64,000 bases of DNA from Lutibacter flavus (GTDB lineage Bacteria; Bacteroidota; Bacteroidia; Flavobacteriales; Flavobacteriaceae), in assembly GCF_900188355.1 (NCBI RefSeq), contig NZ_FZNX01000001.1:1204003-1268002 (forward strand). Direction: 5' to 3'. The position numbers and the translations under genes are program-made. Each line of letters begins with the position of its first letter. The first letter of the stretch is position 1. Under the pieces are notes generated by a model. The model was not told where the DNA came from. It saw only the letters and a list, made by a program, of their open reading frames with translations, and searched no databases. Below are positions 42,781-51,237 of the stretch, one piece after another.

Positions 42781-45700
42781 ATGAATCGAGTTCTTATTTG
42801 TAAACTTACTTTTTTATTTGTTTTCCTATTTTTAGGTAGTTGTGCAACTTATAATGCCCAATATGAAAATTCGAATTTGAAATGGGATACAAATTCAGCT
42901 GATAAGAATTTAGAAATTGACCATACTTTTTATTTAATTGGTGATGCCGGAAATGCTTTAAAAGGAGAGATTTTAACACATTTTAATTTATTAAAAGAAG
43001 AACTTTCCAAAGCAAATGAAAACACTACTGTACTTTTTTTAGGTGATAATTTATATGAAAAAGGATTACCTAAAAAAGATGATCTAAACAGAGAATTGGC
43101 TGAACACAGATTAGATGCTCAAATTGAATTAGTGAAAAATTTTAAAGGTCAGCCAATTTTTATTCCAGGAAATCACGATTATTACAGCAACGGAATAAGT
43201 GGTTTAAAAAGAGAAGAAAAATATATTACAAATAAGTTAGATGATAAAAAATCCTTTTTACCAAAAGATGGCTGCCCAATTGAAAAAGTTGATATCTCAG
43301 ATGAAATTGTATTGATAATTGTTGATTCTCAATGGTATTTAGAAAATTGGGATAAAAACCCAACAATGAATGATAATTGTGACATTAAAACCCGAGAACA
43401 TTTTTTTGATGAATTTGAAAGTTTAATTAAAAAAAATGAAAGTAAAACAACTATTGTAGCAATTCACCATCCACTTTTTAGCAATGGTTCTCATGGCGGT
43501 CAATTCTCATTTAAATCACAATTTTACCCTGTTAATAATAAAATTCCTTTGCCTGTTCTTGGTACAATAGCTAATGTATTTAGAAAAACCAGTGGTGTTT
43601 CTATACAAGATATGAACAACTCACTTTATTTAGAGTTAAAAAACAGAATTGTTACACTTTCTCAAAAAGCTGAAAAAGTAATTTTTGTGTCTGGTCACGA
43701 GCATAATTTACAATATATATTTAGAGATAATATTCCTCAAATTGTTAGTGGATCGGGTTCCAAAACATCAGCAGCAAGAGTTATTAATGGAAGTAAATTT
43801 TCGATTGGAAAATTGGGATATGCAAAAGTTGACGTTTATAAAAATGGTGCTTCTTGGGTATACTTTTATACTGAAAAAAATGAAACTAAAAAGTTAGAAT
43901 ATAAAACTGAAATTTACCCTTCAAACATAACTGAAAAGCAATACAATTTTGAAAACCATTTTCCAAAAACTGTTTCGGCATCTATTTATAGTAAAGATGA
44001 AATTTCAAAAGGAAAAGTTTTTTTGGGCTTATGGGGTAAACATTACAGAAAATATTATGGCACAAAAGTAACAGCTCCAACTGTTTTATTAGATACTCTT
44101 TTTGGAGGTTTAACTCCCCTAAAAACGGGAGGAGGAAATCAATCCAGATCTTTACGCTTATCTGATAAAACCGGTAAAGAATACGTAATGAGAGCATTAC
44201 GGAAAAGCGCAACCCAATATATTCAAGCTGTCGCCTTTAAAAATCAATATATTGAAGGTCAATATGATAATACTTATACAGAAAGTTTGTTATTGGATAT
44301 TTATACCACATCGCATCCTTATGCTCCTTTTACAATTGGTCAATTAGCTGAAGCTATAGATGTTTATCACACAAATCCAACCTTATATTATGTTCCAAAA
44401 CAAAATGCATTAAAACACTTTAATGAAGAATTTGGTAATGAATTATATATGATTGAAGAACGTGCTTCAGATGGACATGGTAACGTTAAAAGTTTTGGTT
44501 TTTCAGATGAATTAATAAGTACAAGTGATTTATTAAAAAAACTTAGAAAGTCTGACGATAATTCAGTTGATGAAGATACATACATTAGAGCTCGATTATT
44601 TGACATGTTAATTGGAGATTGGGACAGACACGAAGATCAATGGAGATGGGCAGAGTTTAAACAAAACAAAAGAACAATTTATAAACCAGTTCCAAGAGAT
44701 AGAGATCAGGCATTTTCAAAAAACGATGGATTTATTCTTGGTTTTTTAACACGAGCTATTCCTGCTTTAAAATTAATGCAAGTGTATGATGAAGAAATTC
44801 GAAATGTAAAATGGTTTAACTTAGAACCTTACCCACTTGATATGGCACTTATAAATAACGCCACATATAAAAATTGGGAACAACAAGTTGCCTATATTCA
44901 GCAAAATATTACAGATGAAGTAATTGACGCTGCTTTTGAGAACTTTCCTGATGAAGTAAAAGATAAAACTATTGACGAAATAAGAACCAAGCTAAAAGGA
45001 CGGTTAAAAAACTTGCCTAAAATTGCCAAAACATATTATAAACATTTATCTAAATATGCCATAGTAAAAGGAAACGATAAAGACAATTGGTTTGATATTG
45101 AACGTTTAGAAAATGGACAAACATTGGTAAAAGTATTTAATATTAAAAATGATAAAAAAGGAAACTTACTATTTGAAAAATCATTTAATAAGAAAACTAC
45201 ATCAGAAATTTGGGTATATGGATTAGATGATAAAGATAAATTTTATGTAACAGGATTATATAATAAGGTTATTCCATTAAGAATTATAGGGGGGCAAAAT
45301 AATGATGAATATTATATCGAAAACGGAAAAAGAGTAACTGTTTATGACTTTAAATCAAAGAAAAATACAATAGTTAAAAACAAAGCCCGATTAAAACTAG
45401 TAAACGATTACGAAACAAATGTTTACAATTATAAAAAATTAAAATACAGCCAAAATCAATTAATTCCTGCAATAGGTTCTAACCCAGATGATGGAGTGAA
45501 AATTGGAATTAATGATGTTTTTACGGTTTACGGCTTTGAAAGAAATCCGTTTACTCAACAGCACACATTAAATGCAGCTTATTATTTTGCTAACAAAGGA
45601 TTTGATATTTTATACAGTGCAGAGTTTGCAAATATTTTTAAAAAATGGAATTTCTTAGTTGAAACTAAATTTACAAGCCCAAACTATAGCATTAATCATT

Positions 45701-46482
45701 TTGGTTATGGTAATGAAACTATTAATTTTGAGAAAAGTTTTGACGAAAACTACCATAGAGTTAGGTTAAGTACTTATGCAATAGCACCTTCATTAAAATG
45801 GAATGGTCGTTTAGGGGCTATGTTTAAAATTGGAACAACCATTGAAAGTATAGAGGTTGAAGCATCAGCCGATAGATTTATAAATTCACTTCCATATACA
45901 CTAGATAAGCGCAAAAATTTTATTGGTGTAAAGACTTCATATTTATATGAAAATTATGATAATAATGTTTTTCCAACACTTGGCATGAGCTTTTCTATTG
46001 ATACTGGCTGGAAAACAAACTTTAAAAATAAAAACGAAAATCACATTTATGTAACACCTTCCTTAGGAATAAATTACAAGCTAATTGCGAGCGGAAAAAT
46101 TATTTTTGCAACAATATTAAAGGGAAATGTAATAATTGGTAATAACTTTGAGTTTTATAATGCAGCAAGTATTGGTGGACTTGACGGTTTACGTGGTTAT
46201 AGAAACCAGCGTTTTGTTGGAGATAAATCGTTTTATCAAAATACGGATATTCGATTTAATTTAAGAAATGTTAAAACTGAATTGATACCATTAAAATTTG
46301 GTTTATTTACTGGATTTGATTATGGCAGAGTTTGGCTTAAAAATGAAAATTCCAGTGACTGGAAAACCTCATATGGAGGAGGCTTTTGGCTTGTTGGAGC
46401 AGAATTAATTAATTTAAATTTATCTATTTTTAAGTCAAAAGAAGGTACCTACTTCAAATTTGGTTTAGGTTTTGGATTTTAA
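42781..46482 (+). CDS. phosphoesterase / kinase-like / Omp85-type barrel fusion lipoprotein
   Basis: 1233 residues with lipobox GSC. Region 1 (about 45-360) is a calcineurin-like phosphoesterase: GDAGN (D55), GDN (D89, N90), GNHD (N131-D133), HHPLFSNGSHGG and GHEH (H306, H308). Region 2 (about 440-720) is unassigned but has kinase-like marks: Gly-rich KTGGGNQ (448-454), YVMRALRK (K475), E501 on a following helix, GDWDRHEDQ (D615, Q620) and RDRDQAF (640-645). Region 3 (about 880-1233) is a beta-barrel with the Omp85 signature GLDGLRGYR and a C-terminal Phe. It is likely on the outer membrane. First gene of a three-gene operon. Confidence 0.85.
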   Translation: MNRVLICKLTFLFVFLFLGSCATYNAQYENSNLKWDTNSADKNLEIDHTFYLIGDAGNALKGEILTHFNLLKEELSKANENTTVLFLGDNLYEKGLPKKDDLNRELAEHRLDAQIELVKNFKGQPIFIPGNHDYYSNGISGLKREEKYITNKLDDKKSFLPKDGCPIEKVDISDEIVLIIVDSQWYLENWDKNPTMNDNCDIKTREHFFDEFESLIKKNESKTTIVAIHHPLFSNGSHGGQFSFKSQFYPVNNKIPLPVLGTIANVFRKTSGVSIQDMNNSLYLELKNRIVTLSQKAEKVIFVSGHEHNLQYIFRDNIPQIVSGSGSKTSAARVINGSKFSIGKLGYAKVDVYKNGASWVYFYTEKNETKKLEYKTEIYPSNITEKQYNFENHFPKTVSASIYSKDEISKGKVFLGLWGKHYRKYYGTKVTAPTVLLDTLFGGLTPLKTGGGNQSRSLRLSDKTGKEYVMRALRKSATQYIQAVAFKNQYIEGQYDNTYTESLLLDIYTTSHPYAPFTIGQLAEAIDVYHTNPTLYYVPKQNALKHFNEEFGNELYMIEERASDGHGNVKSFGFSDELISTSDLLKKLRKSDDNSVDEDTYIRARLFDMLIGDWDRHEDQWRWAEFKQNKRTIYKPVPRDRDQAFSKNDGFILGFLTRAIPALKLMQVYDEEIRNVKWFNLEPYPLDMALINNATYKNWEQQVAYIQQNITDEVIDAAFENFPDEVKDKTIDEIRTKLKGRLKNLPKIAKTYYKHLSKYAIVKGNDKDNWFDIERLENGQTLVKVFNIKNDKKGNLLFEKSFNKKTTSEIWVYGLDDKDKFYVTGLYNKVIPLRIIGGQNNDEYYIENGKRVTVYDFKSKKNTIVKNKARLKLVNDYETNVYNYKKLKYSQNQLIPAIGSNPDDGVKIGINDVFTVYGFERNPFTQQHTLNAAYYFANKGFDILYSAEFANIFKKWNFLVETKFTSPNYSINHFGYGNETINFEKSFDENYHRVRLSTYAIAPSLKWNGRLGAMFKIGTTIESIEVEASADRFINSLPYTLDKRKNFIGVKTSYLYENYDNNVFPTLGMSFSIDTGWKTNFKNKNENHIYVTPSLGINYKLIASGKIIFATILKGNVIIGNNFEFYNAASIGGLDGLRGYRNQRFVGDKSFYQNTDIRFNLRNVKTELIPLKFGLFTGFDYGRVWLKNENSSDWKTSYGGGFWLVGAELINLNLSIFKSKEGTYFKFGLGFGF

Positions 46483-46499
46483 CAAATAACTATTTAACT

Positions 46500-47678
46500 A
46501 TGAAAAAAAATCTTTCAACAATTTTAATAATTTTTATTTCTTCTGTACTCTTTTCTCAGAATATTAAAACAAAAAAGTTTAATTCAGAAATCCTTCAAAA
46601 TGATCGTTATTTAAAAATATATCTTCCACCGAGTTATGATTCTGAAGAAACCAAATTTTATCCTTTAGCTATTGTATTAGATAGTGAATTTTTATTTGAT
46701 GTATATGTGGGCAATTCAATCATGTTTGCAAATAGGGAAGAAGCACCTGAGCAAATAGTTGTAGGTATAAATCAAAATCATAATGGAGAACGTTTTCAAG
46801 ATTGTTCTTATCAAAAAGAAAATAGCTTTCCAACTCAAGATGGCGAAGCTTTTTATCAATTTATTAAAATTGAACTATTGGCATATTTAGAAGAAAACTA
46901 TAGAATTTCACCTTTTAAAACTCTTGTTGGGAACACTTTAACTGCAAATTTTACTAACTATTTTCTAATTGAAGATTATCCTAGCTTTAATGCATTTATA
47001 AATATTAGCCCTTATTATGCATTAGATATGCCATTATTATTGCATCAAAAGGTGTCTGGCTTAAAAGATGAAAACATATACTACTATCTTTCAAATAATA
47101 AAGATAATACTGAAGAAAGACAGCAAATTATTAAAGATACAGACACTATATTAAAAAGTGCAAATAATGCTAAATTTAAATATAAATTTGATGCTTTTAA
47201 AAACAGCTCTAAAACTGCTGCTATAGGACAATCGATCCCTAGTGCTTTGTCATTTATTTTTGAACTATTTTCTACAATTTCTGATGAAGAATTTGATAAA
47301 AATATAAAGGATTTATCGCCTGCAGATGCAATTGCATATTTAGAAAATAAATATGTAGAAATTGAATATTTATTTGGGAGTAATTTAAAAATTAGAGAAA
47401 AAGATATTTATGCTGTAGAAGGTATTATTTTAGATAAAGAAAATGGAGATTATTTAAAAAACTTTGGTGAAATGATTAACAAACTTTATAAAGAATCGCC
47501 TATTGGAGATTATTATATTGGACGTTATTATGAACTAGGAAAAAAATATAAATTAGCCCTAAGATATTATAAAAGCGGTTATATGAAACTAGATGAAGGT
47601 GATCCAAATTCTGATGGCTATTATGAAAATATTGAACGAGTACTGCAAAAAAGAGATGGTACTTATAGTGATGAATAA
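46500..47678 (+). CDS. esterase-D-like alpha/beta hydrolase, nucleophile replaced, with TPR-like tail
   Basis: 392 residues, signal peptide about 1-19 (ending LFSQN). The fold is that of putative esterases (esterase D/IroE type): RYLKIYLPPSYD, YPLAIVLDSEF, and a core ending FNAFINISPYY. At the nucleophile elbow, where GHSxGG is expected, the sequence reads VGNTLTA, placing T146 instead of Ser and losing both glycines. The protein is therefore probably not a normal esterase. The last 70 residues (YYIGRYYELGKKYKLALRYYKSG) look like a TPR hairpin. It lies 17 nt after the fusion gene and 15 nt before the protease gene. Confidence 0.8.
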   Translation: MKKNLSTILIIFISSVLFSQNIKTKKFNSEILQNDRYLKIYLPPSYDSEETKFYPLAIVLDSEFLFDVYVGNSIMFANREEAPEQIVVGINQNHNGERFQDCSYQKENSFPTQDGEAFYQFIKIELLAYLEENYRISPFKTLVGNTLTANFTNYFLIEDYPSFNAFINISPYYALDMPLLLHQKVSGLKDENIYYYLSNNKDNTEERQQIIKDTDTILKSANNAKFKYKFDAFKNSSKTAAIGQSIPSALSFIFELFSTISDEEFDKNIKDLSPADAIAYLENKYVEIEYLFGSNLKIREKDIYAVEGIILDKENGDYLKNFGEMINKLYKESPIGDYYIGRYYELGKKYKLALRYYKSGYMKLDEGDPNSDGYYENIERVLQKRDGTYSDE

Positions 47679-47693
47679 AATAATAAATACAAA

Positions 47694-48845
47694 ATGAAAA
47701 AAGCTTTTTTAACGCTACTTTTAGTAGCAACTACAACTTGTTTTTACGCACAAGAAGATAATGTTGTTACCATAAAAATACCTAATGAACAAAAGTATGA
47801 ATTTACCCCAATTATTGATATTGAAGCGTCTGCTGTAAAAAGTCAGGGAATTACTGGAACGTGCTGGAGTTTTTCTGCATCATCATTTATTGAATCCGAA
47901 ATATTTAGAAATACTGGTGAAATGATTGATATTTCTGAAATGTATAATGTTAGATATACCTATCCTGCAAAAGCCTGGAACTATGTTATGCGTCAAGGAA
48001 AAATTCAATTTAGTGAAGGAGGATTGGCTCACGACGTTTTAAATTCAGTTTCAACTTTTGGTTTAATGCCGGAAAGCGCTTATTCAGGGTTAATTGGAGA
48101 GGCAAAAAATCATAACCATTCTAAAATAGTACCAGAATTACAAAAGGTTTTAGATGCTTATATTAAAAATGATAAAAAATCTGAATACCCAAATTGGAGA
48201 ATTGCTGTCGATTCTATTTTAGATTTGCATTTAGGCAAAACACCAAATACTTTCTTTTATGAAGGTATAACTTATGATGCAAAATCTTTTTTAGAAAAAA
48301 CTAAATTAAATACATCAAATTATGTAACCTTAACTTCTTTTAGCCATCAACCATATAACTCAAATTTTGTATTAAATATTCCAGATAATTTTTCAAACGG
48401 AATGTTTTACAATATAAGTTTAGATGAATTAGTAGCCGAAACTGACAATGCGCTAAAAAAAGGATATACAATTGCCTTAGATTGCGATGTTTCAGAAAAA
48501 ACATTTTCATCTAAATATGGAGTTGCTGTTATTCCAAAAAATATAGATGATACTAAAAAATCTCTGACTTATATTGTAGTTGAAAATGAAATAACTCCAG
48601 AATACAGACAACAAGAATTTGAAAATTACAATACTACTGACGACCATTTAATGCACATAGTTGGTATGGTAAAAGACCAAAATGGCAACGAATACTACAA
48701 GGTTAAAAATTCTTGGGGAAACAATAGCGAACGCATTGGTAATGATGGCTATGTTTATATGAGCAAAGCTTTTTTTAAGTTAAAAACAATTTCCGTTTTA
48801 GTAAATAAAGAAGCTTTAAGTGAGGAATTGAAAAAAGAGATTTAA
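47694..48845 (+). CDS. exported papain-like (C1) cysteine peptidase
   Basis: 383 residues, signal peptide about 1-18 (ending CFYAQ). The C1/bleomycin-hydrolase-like catalytic residues are in place: Q51 and C57 in SQGITGTCWSFSA, His in DHLMHIVGM, and Asn in VKNSWGNN. The closest group is the aminopeptidase C/bleomycin hydrolase type, which is normally cytosolic; here it is exported. Last gene of the operon with the phosphoesterase fusion and the pseudo-esterase, so it may process a shared target at the envelope. Confidence 0.9.
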   Translation: MKKAFLTLLLVATTTCFYAQEDNVVTIKIPNEQKYEFTPIIDIEASAVKSQGITGTCWSFSASSFIESEIFRNTGEMIDISEMYNVRYTYPAKAWNYVMRQGKIQFSEGGLAHDVLNSVSTFGLMPESAYSGLIGEAKNHNHSKIVPELQKVLDAYIKNDKKSEYPNWRIAVDSILDLHLGKTPNTFFYEGITYDAKSFLEKTKLNTSNYVTLTSFSHQPYNSNFVLNIPDNFSNGMFYNISLDELVAETDNALKKGYTIALDCDVSEKTFSSKYGVAVIPKNIDDTKKSLTYIVVENEITPEYRQQEFENYNTTDDHLMHIVGMVKDQNGNEYYKVKNSWGNNSERIGNDGYVYMSKAFFKLKTISVLVNKEALSEELKKEI

Positions 48846-48907
48846 AAAAATATTGAACTAATTTGAGCAAAAAAGAGATTTTCTAGAAATTGCAAAAAAC
48901 ACTTATT

Positions 48908-48976
48908 GTCAAACTGAGCTTGTCGAAATATTATAACTTTTCGTATTATAAAAAACTTCGGCAAGCTCAGTTTGAC
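48908..48976. repeat. dispersed inverted repeat, family A copy 2
   Basis: The arms 48908-48927 and 48957-48976 are 20-base near-perfect complements (one G-U type mismatch) with a 29-nt loop. The core matches copy 1 at 30647-30713. It sits between convergent genes and may form a hairpin in both transcripts. Confidence 0.78.
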
Positions 48977-48990
48977 TTAAAATTTTATTT

Positions 48991-49416
48991 TTAAGAATAC
49001 GTTTCAACAAACTTTATTCCTTCATCTGAAATTGTAATCAATTTTTGTCTAAATAAACCACCTACAGCACTTTTAAATGCCTTTTTGCTCATTCCTAATT
49101 GATATTTTATTTCATCTGGACTACTTTTATCATGCAAAGCTAACTCTCCATTATTTTTCCTTAATGCATTTAATATTGTAATTTCATTCTTAACAATAGT
49201 ATGCTTAAAACCAACTGCCTGTAAACTCACATCCAATTTTCCATCTTCACGAATTTTCTTTATATAACCTACTAATTTCTGACCTTCTTCTAATTTTTGG
49301 TATAATTCATTTCTATAAAGCATTCCTTCAAATTCTTCATTTACCAAAACTGTAAATCCAATACCTGTTAGTCTAACAACAATTAAATCTACCTTATCTC
49401 CTACTTTTAAATCCAT
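48991..49416 (-). CDS. S1-like RNA-binding protein, short CvfB-type
   Basis: 141 residues. The first part (about 1-70) is an S1/OB fold (VGDKVDLIVVRLTGIGFTVLVNEEFEGMLYRNEL, then DGKLDVSLQ). The second part (about 75-141) is a winged helix resembling the CvfB C-terminal domain (LGMSKKAFKSAVGGLFRQKLI). Full CvfB has about 280-300 residues with several S1 folds, so this is a half-length version. A role in RNA binding or regulation is likely. It lies 5 nt after menD in the same operon. Confidence 0.83.
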   Translation of the reverse strand: MDLKVGDKVDLIVVRLTGIGFTVLVNEEFEGMLYRNELYQKLEEGQKLVGYIKKIREDGKLDVSLQAVGFKHTIVKNEITILNALRKNNGELALHDKSSPDEIKYQLGMSKKAFKSAVGGLFRQKLITISDEGIKFVETYS

Positions 49417-49421
49417 TTTTT

Positions 49422-51086
49422 TTATTTTAAATTGTTAAAATATGCTTTTAATATAATATCATTCTCCTCCCTTGGAGTAAATACCTCTAATAATTTTGGA
49501 CTATCAGACTCTGTATAAAAAACAGATAATTCTTTATTTAATTCAATTTCATTATTAGCTGTTGAATATTCAAAATTATACATTTTACATAAATGCTCAG
49601 CTGTTAAATTATGAAGTGTTTCAAAGTAATCCAATGCATTAGAATTTTGTGGCCCTGGAATAAATCTAAAAATACCTCCGCCATTATTGTTTATTAAAAT
49701 AATTCTAAAGTTTATAGGAATATATTTATTCCAAAGTGCATTGCTATCATAAAAGAAACTAATATCCCCAGTAATAAATATGGTGTTTTTATCAACCACT
49801 GAAGCAGCACCTATAGCTGTACTTGTACTTCCATCAATTCCGCTAGTTCCCCTATTGCAAAAAATAGGTAGCGTTTTATTAATATCAAACAACTGCGTAT
49901 ATCTAATAACTGAACTATTACTAATTTGTAACTGTGAATTATCTGGAATTGCTTTTAAAATAGCATCAAAAACCTTTAAATCTGAAAACTCACAATTTGC
50001 AATAAATTCGATATGCTTTTTTAACCTGATTGCTTTTTTATTTAACCAAAACTCTTGATAATCACTCTTTAAACTTTCTGTTAAAAAGAAAAACTGACTA
50101 AAAAATAATTGTGGAGTTATTTTAAAATGATGATTTAAACAATGAAACGTATTAAAGGCTCTTTTTGAATCTACATGCCAATGCCGTTTAGGTTTAAACT
50201 TTCGTAAATGTTGTTTTATTTTTTTTGAAACTATTAACCCTCCTAAACTCAATAAAATATCAGGTTGAAAATGTTCTAATTCATTATCTTCAAGCGGAAA
50301 TATTAATTTATCAATACTGTTTATAAATTTTGGATGAGAAACGTTAGCAGTGTTCTCTATCAACACTAAAACCGAAGGATCTTTTGTTAAATGCTCCAAC
50401 TGAATTTGTAATAATTCATTTGGAAAATGTTCCCCAACAAGTACTATTTTTCTATCTGAATTATTCCAAACTTTTGCAAATTTTTCTAATTCATCAACAT
50501 TTAAAGGCTCTTCTACAAACTCAATAGTTTCTTTTTCAAAAACCAAGATTTCATCAATTGTTTCATATAAAGGCTCATCAAACGGAATATTTATATGAAC
50601 AGGCCCTTTTTGCAATATAGAAACTTTTAAAGTTTCATCAATCATTTCCTTAATTGATTCATCTATATTCAAATTTTCAACTAAACTAATAGCTTCCAAA
50701 ATGTGATTTTCAAACACATTTTCTTGTCGTATAGTTTGCCCATCTCCAATATCAATTAAATGAGCCGGCCTATCTGCTGAAATTACAACTAACGGAATAT
50801 TACTATAAAAAGCCTCGGCAATTGCTGGATAATAATTTAACAATGCAGAACCCGAAGTACAAACTATTGCAACTGGTTTTTGCAGTTGTTGCGCCATACC
50901 CAATGCAAAAAATGCCGCACAACGCTCATCTACAACACTATATGTTTTAACTTTTAAATGATTTGTAAATCCAATAGTTAATGGTGCATTTCTTGAACCC
51001 GGAGAAATTACAACGTGTTCAATATTATTTGCAACACAAGATGCAATTAAAGTTTGAGCAAGGAAATTTTTAGGAAATTGAGGCAT
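49422..51086 (-). CDS. menD: MenD, 2-succinyl-5-enolpyruvyl-6-hydroxy-3-cyclohexene-1-carboxylate synthase
   Basis: This thiamine-diphosphate enzyme joins 2-oxoglutarate and isochorismate in menaquinone synthesis. At 554 residues it has the SPGSRNAPLT start, the catalytic-Glu stretch VDERCAAFFALGMAQQ, VCTSGSALLNYYPAIAEA, RGTSGIDGSTSTAIGAA and the ThDP motif GDISFFYDSNALWN. A TAACTTTG box (minus strand, 51119-51112) precedes it by 25 nt. A CRP/FNR-like dyad stands further upstream at 51167-51180. Confidence 0.95.
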   Translation of the reverse strand: MPQFPKNFLAQTLIASCVANNIEHVVISPGSRNAPLTIGFTNHLKVKTYSVVDERCAAFFALGMAQQLQKPVAIVCTSGSALLNYYPAIAEAFYSNIPLVVISADRPAHLIDIGDGQTIRQENVFENHILEAISLVENLNIDESIKEMIDETLKVSILQKGPVHINIPFDEPLYETIDEILVFEKETIEFVEEPLNVDELEKFAKVWNNSDRKIVLVGEHFPNELLQIQLEHLTKDPSVLVLIENTANVSHPKFINSIDKLIFPLEDNELEHFQPDILLSLGGLIVSKKIKQHLRKFKPKRHWHVDSKRAFNTFHCLNHHFKITPQLFFSQFFFLTESLKSDYQEFWLNKKAIRLKKHIEFIANCEFSDLKVFDAILKAIPDNSQLQISNSSVIRYTQLFDINKTLPIFCNRGTSGIDGSTSTAIGAASVVDKNTIFITGDISFFYDSNALWNKYIPINFRIILINNNGGGIFRFIPGPQNSNALDYFETLHNLTAEHLCKMYNFEYSTANNEIELNKELSVFYTESDSPKLLEVFTPREENDIILKAYFNNLK

Positions 51087-51166
51087 TTAAATTCTACTAA
51101 TTTTAATGTTGCAAAGTTACACAAACTTATTGTAGAAATATTAATGAAATAAAATAAGATGCATAC

Positions 51167-51180
51167 TTGATTTTTATCAT
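51167..51180. promoter_or_regulatory. CRP/FNR-like dyad between menD and the AraC gene
   Basis: TTGAT-TTTT-ATCAT fits the core TGAT-N4-ATCA. It lies 81 nt upstream of menD (-) and 58 nt upstream of the AraC gene (+), so it could serve either. If the binding protein is FNR-like, oxygen or redox control of menaquinone synthesis would make sense. Pattern-based only. Confidence 0.4.
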
Positions 51181-51237
51181 ATACTTTTTTAAATATTAAT
51201 TGTACTTTTCGTTGTTATATCAACTAAACCAATTACT

